A stretch of 64,000 bases of DNA from NCBI RefSeq assembly GCF_003944705.1, contig NZ_RWIS01000001.1, positions 496,001 to 560,000 on the forward strand, given 5' to 3'. Under the pieces are notes generated by a model. It did not search any database and was not told where the DNA came from. It saw only the letters and a program-made list of their open reading frames with translations. Origin of the DNA: Hymenobacter metallilatus (GTDB lineage Bacteria; Bacteroidota; Bacteroidia; Cytophagales; Hymenobacteraceae). The position numbers were made by a program, and so were the translations under genes. Shown here piece after piece: positions 31,801 through 42,300 of this stretch (within the stretch, counting starts at the first letter, position 1; each line of letters begins with the position of its first letter).

Positions 31801-34800
31801 TGCCCGCCGGAGTTACCAACGTGGTTATTCCGAACGGAGCCACCTACAACACAACCAGCCGGGTAATTGATTTTGGCACAGCCGCCACGCTGGCGGCCGG
31901 GACGGCCAACTCTTACCAGTTCAGCTTCACGGCTCCGGCTACACCGGGCACGGCCAGTATCCAGAGCACTACCAGCACGGCTACCGGGCAGGGCAGCAAC
32001 GTCGCCCCCGACCAGTTTACGCTGGGCCTGGATGTACAGGCGGTGGCCGATGTAGCCGTTACCCTGACCACTACCGCCAGCCCCATTAATGCCGGGGCGC
32101 AAGGGCAGTTTACGGCTACCTTCAGTAACAACGGCCCTAACTCGGCCAGCAGTGTAACCCGCCAGGTGCAACTGCCCGCCGGCCTTGCAGGAGTTTCGTT
32201 GCCGGATGGGGGCTCCTACGACGCCGCAACCGGCCTGGTAACCTTCCCCACCCTGTCGACGCTAGCCAGCGGCACCTCGGCCAACTTCCGGATTCTGTTT
32301 ACGGCCCCGGCCACGGGGAGCGGCGTAACCGCCACGGCCAGCATTGCCACCCCGGACGTAGAGCTGGGCCAGACGGCCAACAACACGGCCTCGGCCACTA
32401 TTGCCCTGACTCCGGTGTTCGACCTGATTACGCGCATCACCGGGCCGGCCACCACGGTAGCGGGCACGCTCACCACGTTCAGCGTCATCACGCAGAACAA
32501 CGGACCATCGGTGGCTACGGGGGCAGTGCAAACTGTGCAGCTGCCTACCGGCCTGACGGGGGTGTACGTGAGCAACAATGGCAGCTACGACAGCTCGACG
32601 GGTGTAGTAACTTTCCCAACGGTGGCGGCTCTGGTGAGTGGCGCCAGCCAGAACAATACCATTAGCTTCTTGGCGCCTACGGCGGGCTTCACTGCCACGG
32701 CCAGCGTAACGCCTACCGCCGGCGACTCCAACACGGCCAACAACTCGGCTACGGCCGGCGCTACGGCCGTTACGGCGGCCCCGAGCACCAGCGCCAACCT
32801 GTTTACCACCATTACGGCCTCGGCTACTTCGGTGGCACCAGGCGGGGCGGTAACCTACACCATTACACAGGGCAACGACGGGCCAAATCCGGCAGCCAAT
32901 GTAGTAACGTCTGCCTCGTTGCCGGCCGGCCTGACGGGCGTGTCGGTATCGGGAGGCGGCACCTACAACAGCACCACCGGCGTGGTAACCTTCCCGGTTA
33001 TTGCCACGCAAAATGCGGGCAGCAGCACTGCATACACCGTTACGGTAAATGCGCCGGCCTCCGGCACGCTGCTGGCAGGAGCCAGCGTGGCCTCCGGTAC
33101 TCCCGACCCCATGCCGGCCAACAACATCTCCACTACTAATGTGCGGGTAAACCCGCTAACGGACGTAGTCACCACGCTTAGCGGCCCCACGACGGCTACG
33201 GCCGGCCAGGTGCTTACCTACACTGTTGTTACCTCTAATGCCGGCAGTGCCACGGCCGTTGGCGTACAGCAAACCGTCCAGATTCCGGCCGGCCTGACGG
33301 GCGTGTCGGTATCGGGAGGCGGCACCTACAACAGCACCACCGGCGTGGTAACCTTCCCGGCTATTGCCACCCAACTGCCCGGGGCATCTACCTCCAACAC
33401 TATTACCTACACGGCCCCGGCCAATGGCCCCCTGAACAACGTGGCGGCGGTGGCTACAGCTACGGCCGAAGCTACAACTGCCAACAACCGCTCGGCAGTA
33501 ACCACTGCCGTAACGCCGGTGGCCGACCTGGCCGTGAGCCTGACCGGTCCCGCCACGGTAGTGGCCGGCAACCCGGTGGTGTATTCCGTTACTACTACCA
33601 ACAACGGTACCTCGGTGGCGCAAAACGCAGCTACCACGGTGCAGCTACCCACGGGCCTGACGGGCGTGACGGTATCGGGGGGCGGCTCCTATAGCAGCGC
33701 AACGGGTCTGGTTACTTTCCCGGTTATTGCCTCGCAGCCGGCCGGCTCCGTCACGAACACCATCAGCTTCGTGGCCCCGGCTACTACCCAGCTGCTGGCT
33801 GCTGCCAACACGGCCGCTGACAATGAGGAGGTAACCACCAACAACTCAGCTACGGTGGCTACCACGGTTACGGCTCCTACGGCCCAAACAGTGGATGTGG
33901 TAACTACCATTTCGGCCAATATCACCAGCCGTACGCCCGGTCAGCCGGTTACGTTTACCGTAACGACCACCAATAGTGCGGGCAGTGCTACGGCGGCAAC
34001 CAACGTGCAGCCGGTACTATATCTGCCGGCCGGCCTGACGGGGGTAGTGCTACCAACCGGTGCTACCTATAACAGCACCACCGGCGTGGTAACCCTGCCC
34101 GCTAGCAACTCCCTGGCTGCCGGAGCAGCCGCATCCTATGAGGTTACGGTCAATGCCCCAGCCAGTGGCTCGTTCACAGCGCTGGCCTTCAGTAGCGCCA
34201 ACCAAGCGGAAACCAATACGGCCAACAACTCGGCCACCAGCCTTATTACGGTAACTCCCCAGGCCGATGTGGTAACCACCGTAACGGGCCCCGCCAGCAT
34301 TAGTCCAGGCGCGTCAGCTACCTACAACGTCGTAACCCTGAACAATGGCCCTTCGGGGGCAGCAGGCGTACAGCAAACGGTACAGTTGCCCACCGGCCTG
34401 ACGGGCGTGGTCGTATCGGGGGGCGGCACGTACAGCAGCGGCTCGGGCGTGGTCACCTTCCCGGCTATCAGCGTGCTGCCGCCGGGTTCGGCTAATGCCG
34501 TAACCAATACCATCACCCTCACGGCCCCGGCCACGGCATTTGCGGCGGTGGGTACGGTTACCACCACTACGGCCGAAACCAACAGCGGCAACAACAGTTC
34601 CACGCAGAATACAGCCATGGCCAACCAGCCGCCCACTGCCGTTGCCGTTGTAAGTGCCCAGCGTACCCCGGTAGGCAACTCGGCCGGCGCCATGGCCCTG
34701 TCGGCTTTGCTGGGCCGGGATGCCGATGGCACAGTATCATCCTTCACCATCACCAGCCTGCCTACCGCCGCTCAGGGAGTGCTCTATTACAACGGCAACC

Positions 34801-35861
34801 CGGTTACGGTGGGCCAGAGCATTCCGGCCAGTGATGCTGCCCTGCTCACCTTTGACCCTGTAGCCGGCTACGTAGGCAACGTGTTCTTTACTTTCACGGC
34901 CACCGACAACGCCAATGCCACATCTACGGCAGCCCTGTACACGGTGCCCGTTGGCCAGGATATTAATTCGGTGTACACCAACTCCCCCACGAAGGGCGGC
35001 ACGGCGGCTACCTCCTACCAGAACAACGACCCCATTGCCCGGGTGTTCGATGTGAACGGGGGCAAATACAGCTCCGATGGGTCGGTAACGGCCAACGGCC
35101 TTACCGCAGCTACCACCAATGCGGCCGGTACCACCCAGCTCAGCAGCCTCGGCTTGCAGCTGGATGCCGTTACGGGCCTGATTTCCGTTCAGGACCGTTC
35201 CAAGCTGAAAGCCGGCACTTACACGGTTCAGGTTACAACAGTTGATGCCTACGGAGGCACCAATACGCAACCCGTAACTTTCACCATTGGGGCAGCGCCG
35301 CTACCGGTAACGCTGGTCAGCTTCACGGCCAAAGCCGTAGCCATGGATGCCCAGCTCACCTGGAATACCGCCCAGGAACTCAACAACGGCTATTTCGTGG
35401 TAGAGCGCAGCCTCAATGGCCAGGAGTTTGCTGCCATTGGGCAGGTGAAAGGCCAAGGCACCACTACCACCGCTACACCGTATGCCTTCACCGACCGGGG
35501 CATCGGGCGGAAGGGAGCAGGACCCGTGTACTACCGCCTGCGGCAGGTTGATCATGACGGAACATTCAGCCTGAGTGCCGTGCAAGTCGTGACCTTCGCC
35601 GTTACTACCGCCGCCGATGTTACGGTATATCCCAACCCGGCTTCCGACCGCACAGATACCTTCCTGGACCTGTCGGGGCTGCCGGGCGGACCCTACGTGG
35701 TATCCATCACCGACATGGCGGGCCGTACGGTACGGATTGCCGCCGGCACCGGCGGCAGCCGGCAACTGTTGGATATGACGGGGCTACCTACAGGAAGCTA
35801 CCTGATACAGGTGGAGGGCAACGGACAGGTAATTACCAAGCGCCTGACCAAAGCGGAGTAA
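28890..35861 (+). CDS. Giant T9SS cargo protein 1 with ten DUF11 repeats (2323 aa)
   Basis: A secreted, probably surface-attached protein. It has a signal peptide (residues 1-25, ending VQAQ) and cadherin-like modules at about 90-300. Two beta-sandwich modules that begin with a Cys motif (CGQASTLNF near 301 and CNQVSSLNY near 617) carry FSRPLDNFSIALADID-type strands. One DUF11 unit lies between them at about 493-612, and nine more run from about 803 to 1910 with a period near 120 residues. Another cadherin-like module covers 1912-2025, a linker follows, and LPVTLVSFTAK starts the C-terminal part at about 2134. The T9SS type A sorting domain starts at about 2245 (VYPNPAS) and ends with KRLTKAE. 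DUF11 arrays usually serve as adhesive stalks; ligand unknown. Confidence 0.9.
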   Translation: MKKALRLWVALLLAASLVSPDVQAQRVVPSSSLPAVMPSLSDLQPPSFRQLRPETVPTQAVTTTTQNSQDAGRPAAAPTVASQTVTIGGTTGLYYIINLNVTNNGGFPITAYRFFSVPSAAVAELYVYNSSSGALKQITTAPSEELLADYNQVLIRPTTNATGTTSFQWRARNSNGELSTSSATFTINVEQTPVAAALISQIVPAGAPATTLTEPLSVEPGSIAATDYVILSLPSAAQGTLALNGAAITVGQVITAAQASQLTFDPAAGFFGTAVFSYRARNANGTNGSSASYGIPVARATCGQASTLNFANQPDGQNFQTTQSVLVEGVTITASNYTAPNGQTTLQVEDNQALPGKALLWSTDYTSSANAASSVDFTFSRPLDNFSIALADIDQVNNTWRDQVQLDGYTASGQIVTLSSSDVALAPNNSNNFAATNLVTGQGNSNNFGPNSNVVVTFPQPIVRLRLTYRNTEPVADPGGQIIGINSISWCSVVDVYTRFTAGPVAASVGNTVSYTVEYGNNGPDAAQQVTRTVTLPAGVTNVVIPTGATYDAATRVIDFGAAASVASGSPTSFTFSFTVPSTTGAYSLTANTSTPGNENGATANNTATRNLTVSDCNQVSSLNYATAATGSRRTGTETLGGTSYTYSYTQNTAADVFSVGTDANLSGQTLAWQLTTNTATRSATATLLFSRPVDNLTLSVQDIETGTQLTEAVQFNGYTTTTGGTAATLSAANFTLGSATSFSSPNTVQGTAAVAAGSPNGNATVRFTTPVRRLELVFSNANTLFTAARTATIGINSLSFCAQADLATTVTPQTSPINAGTTGQLNVTFTNAGPDASSNVVRQVQLPTGLAGVTVSNGGSYDAATGLVTYSTLASLASGASQNSVITFTAPNNATAVTAAAVISGDASEGGNTANNSASGTVVINPVADVTTVLNGPTSLLAGQPSGTYTVSFSNTGLSSASTVAQTVTLPAGVTNVVIPNGATYNTTSRVIDFGTAATLAAGTANSYQFSFTAPATPGTASIQSTTSTATGQGSNVAPDQFTLGLDVQAVADVAVTLTTTASPINAGAQGQFTATFSNNGPNSASSVTRQVQLPAGLAGVSLPDGGSYDAATGLVTFPTLSTLASGTSANFRILFTAPATGSGVTATASIATPDVELGQTANNTASATIALTPVFDLITRITGPATTVAGTLTTFSVITQNNGPSVATGAVQTVQLPTGLTGVYVSNNGSYDSSTGVVTFPTVAALVSGASQNNTISFLAPTAGFTATASVTPTAGDSNTANNSATAGATAVTAAPSTSANLFTTITASATSVAPGGAVTYTITQGNDGPNPAANVVTSASLPAGLTGVSVSGGGTYNSTTGVVTFPVIATQNAGSSTAYTVTVNAPASGTLLAGASVASGTPDPMPANNISTTNVRVNPLTDVVTTLSGPTTATAGQVLTYTVVTSNAGSATAVGVQQTVQIPAGLTGVSVSGGGTYNSTTGVVTFPAIATQLPGASTSNTITYTAPANGPLNNVAAVATATAEATTANNRSAVTTAVTPVADLAVSLTGPATVVAGNPVVYSVTTTNNGTSVAQNAATTVQLPTGLTGVTVSGGGSYSSATGLVTFPVIASQPAGSVTNTISFVAPATTQLLAAANTAADNEEVTTNNSATVATTVTAPTAQTVDVVTTISANITSRTPGQPVTFTVTTTNSAGSATAATNVQPVLYLPAGLTGVVLPTGATYNSTTGVVTLPASNSLAAGAAASYEVTVNAPASGSFTALAFSSANQAETNTANNSATSLITVTPQADVVTTVTGPASISPGASATYNVVTLNNGPSGAAGVQQTVQLPTGLTGVVVSGGGTYSSGSGVVTFPAISVLPPGSANAVTNTITLTAPATAFAAVGTVTTTTAETNSGNNSSTQNTAMANQPPTAVAVVSAQRTPVGNSAGAMALSALLGRDADGTVSSFTITSLPTAAQGVLYYNGNPVTVGQSIPASDAALLTFDPVAGYVGNVFFTFTATDNANATSTAALYTVPVGQDINSVYTNSPTKGGTAATSYQNNDPIARVFDVNGGKYSSDGSVTANGLTAATTNAAGTTQLSSLGLQLDAVTGLISVQDRSKLKAGTYTVQVTTVDAYGGTNTQPVTFTIGAAPLPVTLVSFTAKAVAMDAQLTWNTAQELNNGYFVVERSLNGQEFAAIGQVKGQGTTTTATPYAFTDRGIGRKGAGPVYYRLRQVDHDGTFSLSAVQVVTFAVTTAADVTVYPNPASDRTDTFLDLSGLPGGPYVVSITDMAGRTVRIAAGTGGSRQLLDMTGLPTGSYLIQVEGNGQVITKRLTKAE
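32922..32997 (+). repeat. 76-bp exact direct repeat, copy 1, inside the DUF11 array
   Basis: Identical to 33285-33360. The offset is 363 bases, exactly 121 codons or one DUF11 unit. It encodes PAGLTGVSVSGGGTYNSTT and the strand that follows. Confidence 0.85.
33285..33360 (+). repeat. 76-bp exact direct repeat, copy 2, inside the DUF11 array
   Basis: Identical to 32922-32997. The flanking bases of the two units differ, so homogenisation was local, as expected from recent slippage or gene conversion between adjacent units. Confidence 0.85.
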
Positions 35862-35880
35862 AACACTCCGCATTCCTGTA

Positions 35881-35930
35881 TAACCCACACTGGCCGGCTT
35901 CTCATATGAGAGGCCGGCCAGTGTGGGTTA
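35881..35930 (+). terminator. Strong hairpin terminator after giant protein 1
   Basis: A perfect 17-bp stem (35881-35897 with 35914-35930, TAACCCACACTGGCCGG and its complement) encloses a loop that itself contains the palindrome CTCATATGAG. It starts 19 bases after the stop codon. Confidence 0.75.
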
Positions 35931-36300
35931 TTGGCTTACCGGTTCTCCCGCACAGTTCCTGTCTGCTCGCCTTATCTACTTATTTGTACTCGGTTTAACT
36001 GCTGCAAACACCACCGGAAACAGCACCGTGCACTCTTTACATTTTCATAATGCAGCAGGTAAATCCAACGGCGGCCGATTTTTCGTAGCCTTTTTTTCAA
36101 TTCTCTTCCCGTGGTGGCCTTCCTCAAATATAGCAGGGTGCCTATCCTGTTTTTGCACCCTAAAATTGTTGGTTTAACGATGCTACAGGATAGTTCGGCG
36201 AGATTTACCCGGATGGTATACCCTCCATTTTAGTTTTGTAGCGCCTAGTATTCCCTTGGTATAGTACAGCCTTCCTTTGCATTCACCATACTTTTTTTCA
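35931..36300. other. AT-rich intergenic region upstream of giant protein 2
   Basis: No supported gene; an 84-codon frame at 35923-36177 overlaps the terminator and has no coding features. TAGTTTTG at 36231-36238 fits the TAnnTTTG promoter element and would give a leader of about 60 bases before the ATG at 36301, but a TTG at the -33 position is missing. Confidence 0.4.
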
Positions 36301-39300
36301 ATGAGAACATGCTTACGATTGGCAGCACTGCTGCTAACCTGGGCCGCCTTTGGCCAGACAACAGGCTGGGCACAAGTGCTCAGGCCCAACTCCGCGGAGT
36401 GGTGGAGTCGTATTGAAATAGCGCCTCTCTCCTTCCCGACGCCGGCAACTACTGGTAATCGTCCGATGGCAATTCCGGTTGCTCGTACGGAAACCAGCCA
36501 GATCATGCTCAACAGCTTTGGGCGTACCGCTTTGTCACGGACGCTTTCGGCTACTGATCCGGACAACAACCCCATTGCCAGCTACATCATCAATACCTTG
36601 CCCCCGACGGCGTCGGGGGTGCTGGAGTTGAGCGGAACGGCCGTAACGGCCGGCCAGGTAATTCCGGCCGCCAACATCGGCAACCTGACGTTTGACCCGG
36701 CGGCCGGCTATTTTGGCCTGGCCAATTTTACGTATTCGGCCCGCGACAACGCCAACGAAACCTCGACTACAGTTACTTACGCCATTCCGGTTAGTAACCA
36801 GTCATGCGCGCAGAACTCCGGGCTGGACTTCTTCAACCGGACATTGGGCGAGGATTGGGCGGCAGGCCGCTCAGTAACTGTACAGGGCACCACCATAACG
36901 GCGGGCAGCTACACCGCCCCGGCCAGCACCACCACGTTCAATATTGCCGACCAAGGCGCTGACCGTGGCATTGGCCTGACGTGGACGGCCGATTATACGG
37001 CCACTAACGCCGCGACTTCCAGCGTAACCTTCACCTTCGACCGGGCCGTTTCGGGCTTCTCGTTTGTGGTGAATGACATTGACCGGCAGGCAACCGGCGC
37101 AGCCAACACCACCTGGACGGATGAGTTGACTGTGGCTGGTATTCGCCCAAATGGTACCACGATTACCCTGGGCAACGGCGACGTAATCGTCGGCTCGAAC
37201 AATACCAACACCTACAACGGCAACAACATCATCACGGGTACGGCCAGCAACACGGGTGCGGCGGGCAACGTGCTTATTACGTTTCCGGAGGCTATTAACC
37301 GCCTGGTGCTCACGTACAAAAACACGCAGACCACCTACACAAATCCCGGAGGGCAATTCGTCACGTTCACGTCCTTCTCCTGGTGCTCTCGCTCCGATGT
37401 GGGCACGGCCATTGCCGGCCCTGCTTCGGCTCCGGCTGGCAGCACCGTCAGCTACACTGTTACAACAACCAACAACGGCCCCGACGTACCAGCTACCATT
37501 ACGCCCACCGTGCAGCTGCCGACGGGCCTTTCCGGCGTTACGGGTGGCACGTATAACTCGGCTACCGGCCTGCTGACGCTGGCTCCGGTGAATGACCTGG
37601 CTTCGGGTAACTCCACCGCCAGCATCATTTCCTTTGTGCTGCCGGCGGCCGGAGCAACCTCCACCTCAGGCTTCACAACTTCCATTGAGGATGTAGTCAC
37701 GGTCAATAATACGGCTTCTATCAGCACCACGGTGCGGGCTACTGGGGCCAGCGGCACGGCCGGCCCCTGCGCCACAGCCGGCCGCGACGGCTCGGCTACC
37801 ATTAGCACGAACCCGGTTACTTACTACCCTACTACCAACCAGACGGTAAGCGTCAATGGCACCTCCATTGTAGTGGGGGCTGCCACCGGTGCGGCCACCA
37901 ACATTGCCGCCGGCGACCTGCTGCTGGTGGTGCAAATGCAGGGAGCTGATATCACCTCTTCTAACTCCAGCGCCTACGGCGACGGAGTAGCTGGCATTCC
38001 GGCAAATGGTAATACGGCTACCAACTTCACGGCTGGCCAGTACGAGTATGTGGTAGCTAACAATGCCATTACGGCAACGGCAGGCGGTACGCTTACTCTT
38101 ACTACCGGTCTTAAAAACGCCTACCAGACGGCTGCCGCCACAGGCACGCAGGGTCGCCGGGTATTTCAGGTGGTACGCATTCCGCAGTATCTCAACCTTA
38201 CGCTGGGAGCCAACATTACGCCCAAAGTATGGGACGGCACCACGGGTGGTATTATAGCCCTGGACGTGGCAGGCCAACTAAACCTGGCTGGTTTCACGAT
38301 TGACGCTTCGGGTTCCGGCTTCCGGGGTGGAGCGGGCCGTCAGCTGGCTGGCGACAAAACCAATCCGACTACGCTTACCGGCACCGACTACCGCAGCCTG
38401 GCTACGCTGAATGCCAATGGTATGAAGGGAGAAGGCACGGCTGGTACACCACGTTATGTAAATAATGCTGGCACCCTGTTCGATACGGGGGTGGAAGGCT
38501 ACCCGAACGGCAGCGCCGGCCGCGGTGCTCCCGGTACCGCCGGTGGCGGTGGCACCGACTCCAACCCGGTAAACAACGATGAAAACACTGGGGGCGGCGG
38601 CGGAGCCAACGGTGGCGCTGGCGGCCGGGGCGGTAACGCCTGGAACTCCAACGCGGCTGTTGGTGGCGAAGCCGGTGGCGTGTTTACTGCTTCCTCCAGC
38701 AGCCGGGTAGTACTCGGCGGCGGGGGTGGCGCAGGCTCTACCAACAATGGTACGGGTACACCGGGTACCGGTTTTGCCAGCAGTGGCGCAACCGGTGGTG
38801 GCATCGTGCTGCTGCGTACTGGCACGGTTGCCGGTTCGGGCACTATTCTGGCCGATGGAGCCAGCGCGAACAACTCCGTTGCTAATGACGGCAGCGGGGG
38901 TGGCGGAGCCGGTGGCTCTATTGTACTGACGGCCAACGTAACCAGTGGTCTGAGCGGGCTGACTTTGAGCGCTAAAGGCGGAAATGGCGGCACCAACACC
39001 GGTGGCGGCGCACCGCACGGCACGGGCGGCGGTGGCGGTGGTGGGGTTATTCTCACCAACGGCGCACCTGCAGCAGCTACCATTACGGCAGGTGCCAACG
39101 GCACTACTCCCGGGGGTGGCGCTTTCGGTGCGGAGCCAGGTAATGCCGGTTTCAGCAACGCAGCCATCAGCAACAGTATTGCCAACAGCACGGCGGGCAT
39201 CAACTGTATTGCCGACGTGGCCACGACCATTACCGGTCCGGCCTCAGCCAATGCAGGCTCTACTGTTTCGCTAAATGTCACCTTCGCCAACAATGGCGGA

Positions 39301-42300
39301 CAGCCGGCAGCCGGCGCCACCCGCACCGTAACGCTACCAGCCGGGGTATCCAATGTGGTAGCCAGCGGCGGTACCGTAAGCGGTACGGTAGCAACGGGCT
39401 ACACCATCACCTACAGCGGTACGCCGCTGGCAGCAGTTTCCAGCAACAGCTTCACCATCACCTATACGGCTCCCGGCACGGGTCCGGTAGTAGCACAGTC
39501 GAATACATCCACAACTACTTCCGAAGGGGCTAACCCCGGTCTGACCGGCAATAACAGCGCTTCGGTATCAACGGCTATAAGCACCGTTGCCGATGTTGCT
39601 ACTACGCTGACTACCTCGCAGACCAACGTAGCCCCAGGTGCCACCATCACTTATACAGCTCAGGTTACTAACAATGGTCCTTCGCCGGCCCTTTCAGTTG
39701 TGCCTACTGTGCAGTTGCCGGCTGGTCTTAACCTGACGACTACTAACCTGCCCGATGGTGGTACTTACAACAACGATACGGGTCTGGTAACGTTCCCCAC
39801 TACCTCTTCGCTGGCCAGTGGAGCCTCCACTCCGTACCGGATTATCTTCCCGGCTCCGAACTACAACACAACCATCACGGGTAAAGCTGCCAGTACCTCA
39901 ACGACTACTGATCCGACTGCCACCAACAACGATGGCAGCCAGGCCAATGCCAACGTAACGACGGTAGTTACGCTGCCGACCAACGGCTGCGCCGGTGCCC
40001 AATACGGCCCCACACGTAGCAGTGGCCTGTATGGCGAATATTTCAGCGGTTATTTCGCAGATGATCTGACGTTCTTCAACGGCAAAACGGCTGGCCTAGC
40101 TCGCTATGATGCCACATTGAACTTTGCTAGCTCTGCGAGTTGGGGCAATTTAACGCCCACGGCTGCCGGTACGGCCAGTAACCCCGATACTTATACGGCC
40201 CGTTACCGCGGCAGCATTAACATTGCTACTGCTGGTTCCTACACGTTTTATCTGAACTCCGACGATGCTGCTTATCTGTGGTTGGATGGAGCAGCCTTGG
40301 CACCTACTATAGCCAATGCCGCTATCAACAATGGTGGTCTGCATTCTGCACAGGAGCGTACCGTCACCCTTACGCTGTCGGCAGGGGTACATAACTTGCT
40401 GGTAGTATATGGTGAGAATGGCGGTATTAACGTGCTGACGCTGGAGTATGCAAGCGCCGGCGCGAACGTGGCCCGTCAGATCATACCAAACTCGGTGCTG
40501 TGCGCCAGCGCTTCGCAGCCACCGGTGGCTAACAACGTCACCAACACGCCTGCTATTCCGGACAACAACGGCCCTACGGCCATTGCGGCCCTAAGCGCTA
40601 CCGACCCGGATGGTCAGATTGACAGCTACACTATCGTAACGCTTCCCCCGGCTGCAGCCGGGGTGCTGTACCTGGTTTCGGGCTCCACGCTGACGGCTGT
40701 TACGGCAGGCCAGGTGATTCCGGCGGCCAGTGCGGGCAATCTGCGCTTCGACCCAGTATCGGGCTATGGTACCAATGGGGGCGCCAATGCTTCCTTCACG
40801 TATTCAGCTACGGATAATAGCGGCACCGTTTCAAACACGGCTACCTATACACTTACGGTAGGCGTTGCTCCGGTAGCGGTAAACGACCAGAACTTCACGG
40901 CTCCGAATACGGCCGTCTCGTTCAACGTGGCTACCAACGACACGGGTCCGAAAGATGCTGCTACCGTTGACCTCGACCCCAATACAGCAGGGATTCAGAC
41001 GACGAAGACGGTAGCGGGTCAAGGCACCTTTACGGTTGATAATGCTGGGTTGGTAACGTTTACTCCGGTAAATGGCTTCACGGGAACGGCAGTTATTCCG
41101 TACACCATCAATGGTACTTCGGGTGCCGTATCCAACCAAGCCAGTATTGCCGTAACAGTACGCTCTCTGGCCGACGTTGCCACGACTGTCAGCTCCAGCG
41201 CCAGCACAGTAACGGCTGGTCAGTCGGTTACCTTCACCGTAACGACGACTAACGTAAACACGGCCGGCAATACCCCTGCTACGGGTGTAACTCAAACCCT
41301 ACAGTTGCCAGCCGGTCTGGGCACAGTTACTTTCTCCAATGGTGGCTCCTATAACAACACCACCGGTCTGGTAACGCTGCTTAGCAATGGTACACTGGCG
41401 TTAGGTGCCTCCAATACCTATGGAGTTACGTTTACGGCTCCCGCCAGCGGCCCGGTAGTAGGCACCGCTCAGGTAACAACTACCAGCAACGAAACTGTGC
41501 TTTCTAACAACCTGAACTCAGTTTCGGTAGCCGTAACTCCCACGTATGATCTGACCACACGCATCAGCGGGCCAGCCTCTGTGGTAGCGGGTCAACCGGT
41601 AACCTTCAGCGTGTCGTCGCTAAACCTTGGCTCCGGCCTGGCTAGCACAGTGGCGCAAACCGTAACCCTGCCAAGAAACCTTACGAACGTTTACGTATCG
41701 GATAATGGCATCTACGATGCAGCCTCTGGTGTTGTCACCTTCCCTACGCTGGCCTCTTTACCCAGCGGTCAGAACGTGAACCACGTCATCAGCTTTGTAG
41801 CACCTGGTGCCGGCACTATTTCGGCCGTTGCCAATATCTCAGGAGCTGGCAATGAAACCCCCACGACCAACAACCAGGCTACTGCCTCACTGACGGTTAA
41901 CTCGGCGGGTACCACCAACCAGGCTAACCTGTTCTCCACCATTACATCCTCTACCGCCGCTCCGGCTCCGGGCGAGGTGTACACGTACACCGTGACTTAC
42001 GGCAACAATGGCCCTGCCACCGGTACCAACACCAGTCTGCGGATTCTGCTGGCTCCGGGCCTGACGGTTACGGGTCTGCCTAGCGGTTACTCCTACAACT
42101 CAACCACCGGCGAGATTACGCCTTCGGCCGTAACGGCTACCATGGCCAGCGGCTTCAGCAGTAACTTCACGTTCAGCGTGACGGCCCCGGCAGCAGGTAC
42201 GGTTCTGGCTACATCTGCCATTGCTGGTACTACCATCGACCCAGTACCAGGCAATAACCAGACGGAGGTTTCGGTAACGGTAACTCCCCGCACGGATTTG

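Noticed and set aside
35923..36177. An 84-codon frame between giant proteins 1 and 2
   Set aside because: It starts inside the terminator hairpin and lies in AT-rich spacer DNA without supporting features.
38499..39353. A 284-codon minus-strand frame inside giant protein 2
   Set aside because: It is the complement of the glycine-rich block, producing Pro/Val/Ala-rich sequence without coding character.
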